From: Methylobacterium sp. FF17
GTDB taxonomy: Bacteria > Pseudomonadota > Alphaproteobacteria > Rhizobiales > Beijerinckiaceae
Length of the DNA: 64,000 bases
Direction of reading: 5' to 3'
NCBI RefSeq assembly: GCF_025813715.1
Contig: NZ_CP107532.1
Location: 496,001 to 560,000 of the forward strand
Shown: in pieces, positions 63,243-64,000 of the stretch
How positions within the stretch are numbered: position 1 is the stretch's first letter
How the letters are laid out: every line of letters starts with the position of its first letter
The notes under the pieces: generated by a model
Databases searched by the model: none
Told to the model about the DNA's origin: nothing
Seen by the model: only the letters and a program-made list of their open reading frames with translations
Translations under genes and position numbers: made by a program

Positions 63243-64000
63243 ATGACCGAAGCCGCGACCTCCTGGCCCGTCCACGGCCGCATCACCGGCCCCATCGTGA
63301 TGATCGGCTTCGGCTCCATCGGACGCGGTACCCTTCCCCTGATCGAGCGCCACTTCGAATACGACAAGGCGCGCTTCACGGTCATCGAGCCCTCCGACGC
63401 GCACAAGTCGCTGGCCGACAAGCACGGCCTGCGCTTCGAGCAGGTCGCGCTCACCCGCGAGAACTACCGTGACGTGCTCACGCCACTCCTCACCGAGGGC
63501 GGCGGACAGGGCTTCTGCGTCAACCTCTCGGTGGACACCTCCTCGCGCGCCATCATGGAGCTCTGCCGCGAACTCGGCGCCTTCTACATCGACACCGTGG
63601 CCGAGCCCTGGCCGGGCTTCTACTTCGACAAGAACAAGAGCCAGGGTGACCGCACCAACTACGCGCTGCGCCAGGACATCCTCGATGCCCGCGCCGCCTC
63701 CCCCGGCGGCACCACCGCCGTGTCGTGCTGCGGTGCCAATCCCGGCATGGTCTCGTGGTTCGTGAAGCAGGCGCTCCTCAACATCGCGGGCGACCTCGAC
63801 CTGAAGACCCCCGAGCCGAAGGATCGCGCGGGCTGGGCCGCCCTCATGCGCGAGGTCGGCGTCAAGGGCGTGCACATCGCCGAGCGCGACACCCAGCGCG
63901 CCAAGTCGGCCAAGCCCATGGGCGTGTTCGTCAACACCTGGTCGGTGGAGGGCTTCGTCTCCGAAGGCAACCAGCCGGCCGAGCTCGGCTGGGGCACCCA
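63243..64000 (+). CDS. hss: Homospermidine synthase (5' part; runs off the window)
   Basis: The frame is open from the ATG at 63243 to the window edge, giving the first 252 residues. The saccharopine-dehydrogenase-like NAD domain starts GPIVMIGFGSIGRGTLPLI, a signature of bacterial homospermidine synthase. VNLSVDTSSRAIMELCRELGAFYIDTVAEPWPGFY and SCCGANPGMVSWFVKQALL support this. The enzyme makes sym-homospermidine from putrescine, which the upstream decarboxylase would supply. The C-terminal part is outside the window. Confidence 0.95.
   Translation, partial: MTEAATSWPVHGRITGPIVMIGFGSIGRGTLPLIERHFEYDKARFTVIEPSDAHKSLADKHGLRFEQVALTRENYRDVLTPLLTEGGGQGFCVNLSVDTSSRAIMELCRELGAFYIDTVAEPWPGFYFDKNKSQGDRTNYALRQDILDARAASPGGTTAVSCCGANPGMVSWFVKQALLNIAGDLDLKTPEPKDRAGWAALMREVGVKGVHIAERDTQRAKSAKPMGVFVNTWSVEGFVSEGNQPAELGWGT

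Overview
The window reads as a chromosomal segment of a pink-pigmented facultative methylotroph of the Methylobacterium/Methylorubrum group (Alphaproteobacteria, Hyphomicrobiales). The strongest evidence is a contiguous, same-strand serine-cycle C1 assimilation cluster (sga, hpr, mtdA, fchA, mtkA, mtkB, ppc, mclA at 33.5-23.1 kb). MtdA, FchA and the MtkA/MtkB malate-CoA ligase are hallmarks of serine-cycle methylotrophs. High-GC coding sequence, a DnaK-free housekeeping set typical of the order, and palindromic repeats in many spacers fit the same picture. No rRNA, tRNA, CRISPR array, complete IS element or prophage was recognised.

Layout. 0.1-0.7 kb: a tandem array of about 188-bp palindrome-containing repeats. 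0.8-2.2 kb: an orphan lipoamide-dehydrogenase-like flavoprotein. 2.3-10.1 kb: the usual alphaproteobacterial block fabD-fabG-acpP-fabF-mltG-yicC-gmk, all on the minus strand, interrupted between fabF and mltG by a low-GC orphan ORF, a palindromic repeat and a decayed second copy of the fabF 3' end. 10.2-16.8 kb: an exported beta-carbonic anhydrase, then rpoZ and the (p)ppGpp enzyme rsh on the plus strand, a NYN-domain protein, smpB and dapA. 17-22.4 kb: lytic transglycosylase, CinA-like protein, FNT-family transporter and an outer-membrane beta-barrel protein. 22.5-33.5 kb: a GlcG/HbpS-like protein followed by the serine-cycle operon.

34-48.4 kb: a translationally coupled LpxH-like phosphoesterase/glycosyltransferase pair, rnhB, a PA0069-type radical SAM protein, a hypothetical secreted protein with an orphan TAXI solute-binding protein, moaB, a zinc metallopeptidase, a type-4 uracil-DNA glycosylase, ETF-ubiquinone oxidoreductase, a large TPR protein and ispE. 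48.7-52.7 kb: polyprenyl diphosphate synthase, a DUF2007 protein, a TrmN6-like methyltransferase, a His-rich secreted repeat protein, an S49 protease and a small exported protein. 52.9-57.6 kb: glyQ and glyS, split by about 1.65 kb that holds four ~250-bp tandem repeats and a DUF559 nuclease-like gene. 57.7-64 kb: a small periplasmic protein, a GNAT gene overlapping opgG, and a polyamine cluster (PLP decarboxylase with a long leader, a GNAT gene, and a homospermidine synthase cut by the window edge).

How the genes work together. The serine-cycle genes take methylene-tetrahydrofolate units and glyoxylate through serine, hydroxypyruvate, PEP, oxaloacetate, malate and malyl-CoA back to glyoxylate plus acetyl-CoA. 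Of the cycle enzymes, GlyA, glycerate kinase, enolase and malate dehydrogenase are not in the window. The fab genes supply acyl-ACP. The decarboxylase and homospermidine synthase make putrescine and then homospermidine. No obviously new multi-gene system was found. The most interesting items are the two tandem palindromic repeat arrays, the DUF559 gene lodged between glyQ and glyS, the decayed fabF tail beside a foreign-looking ORF, and an Arg-rich upstream ORF in the decarboxylase leader.
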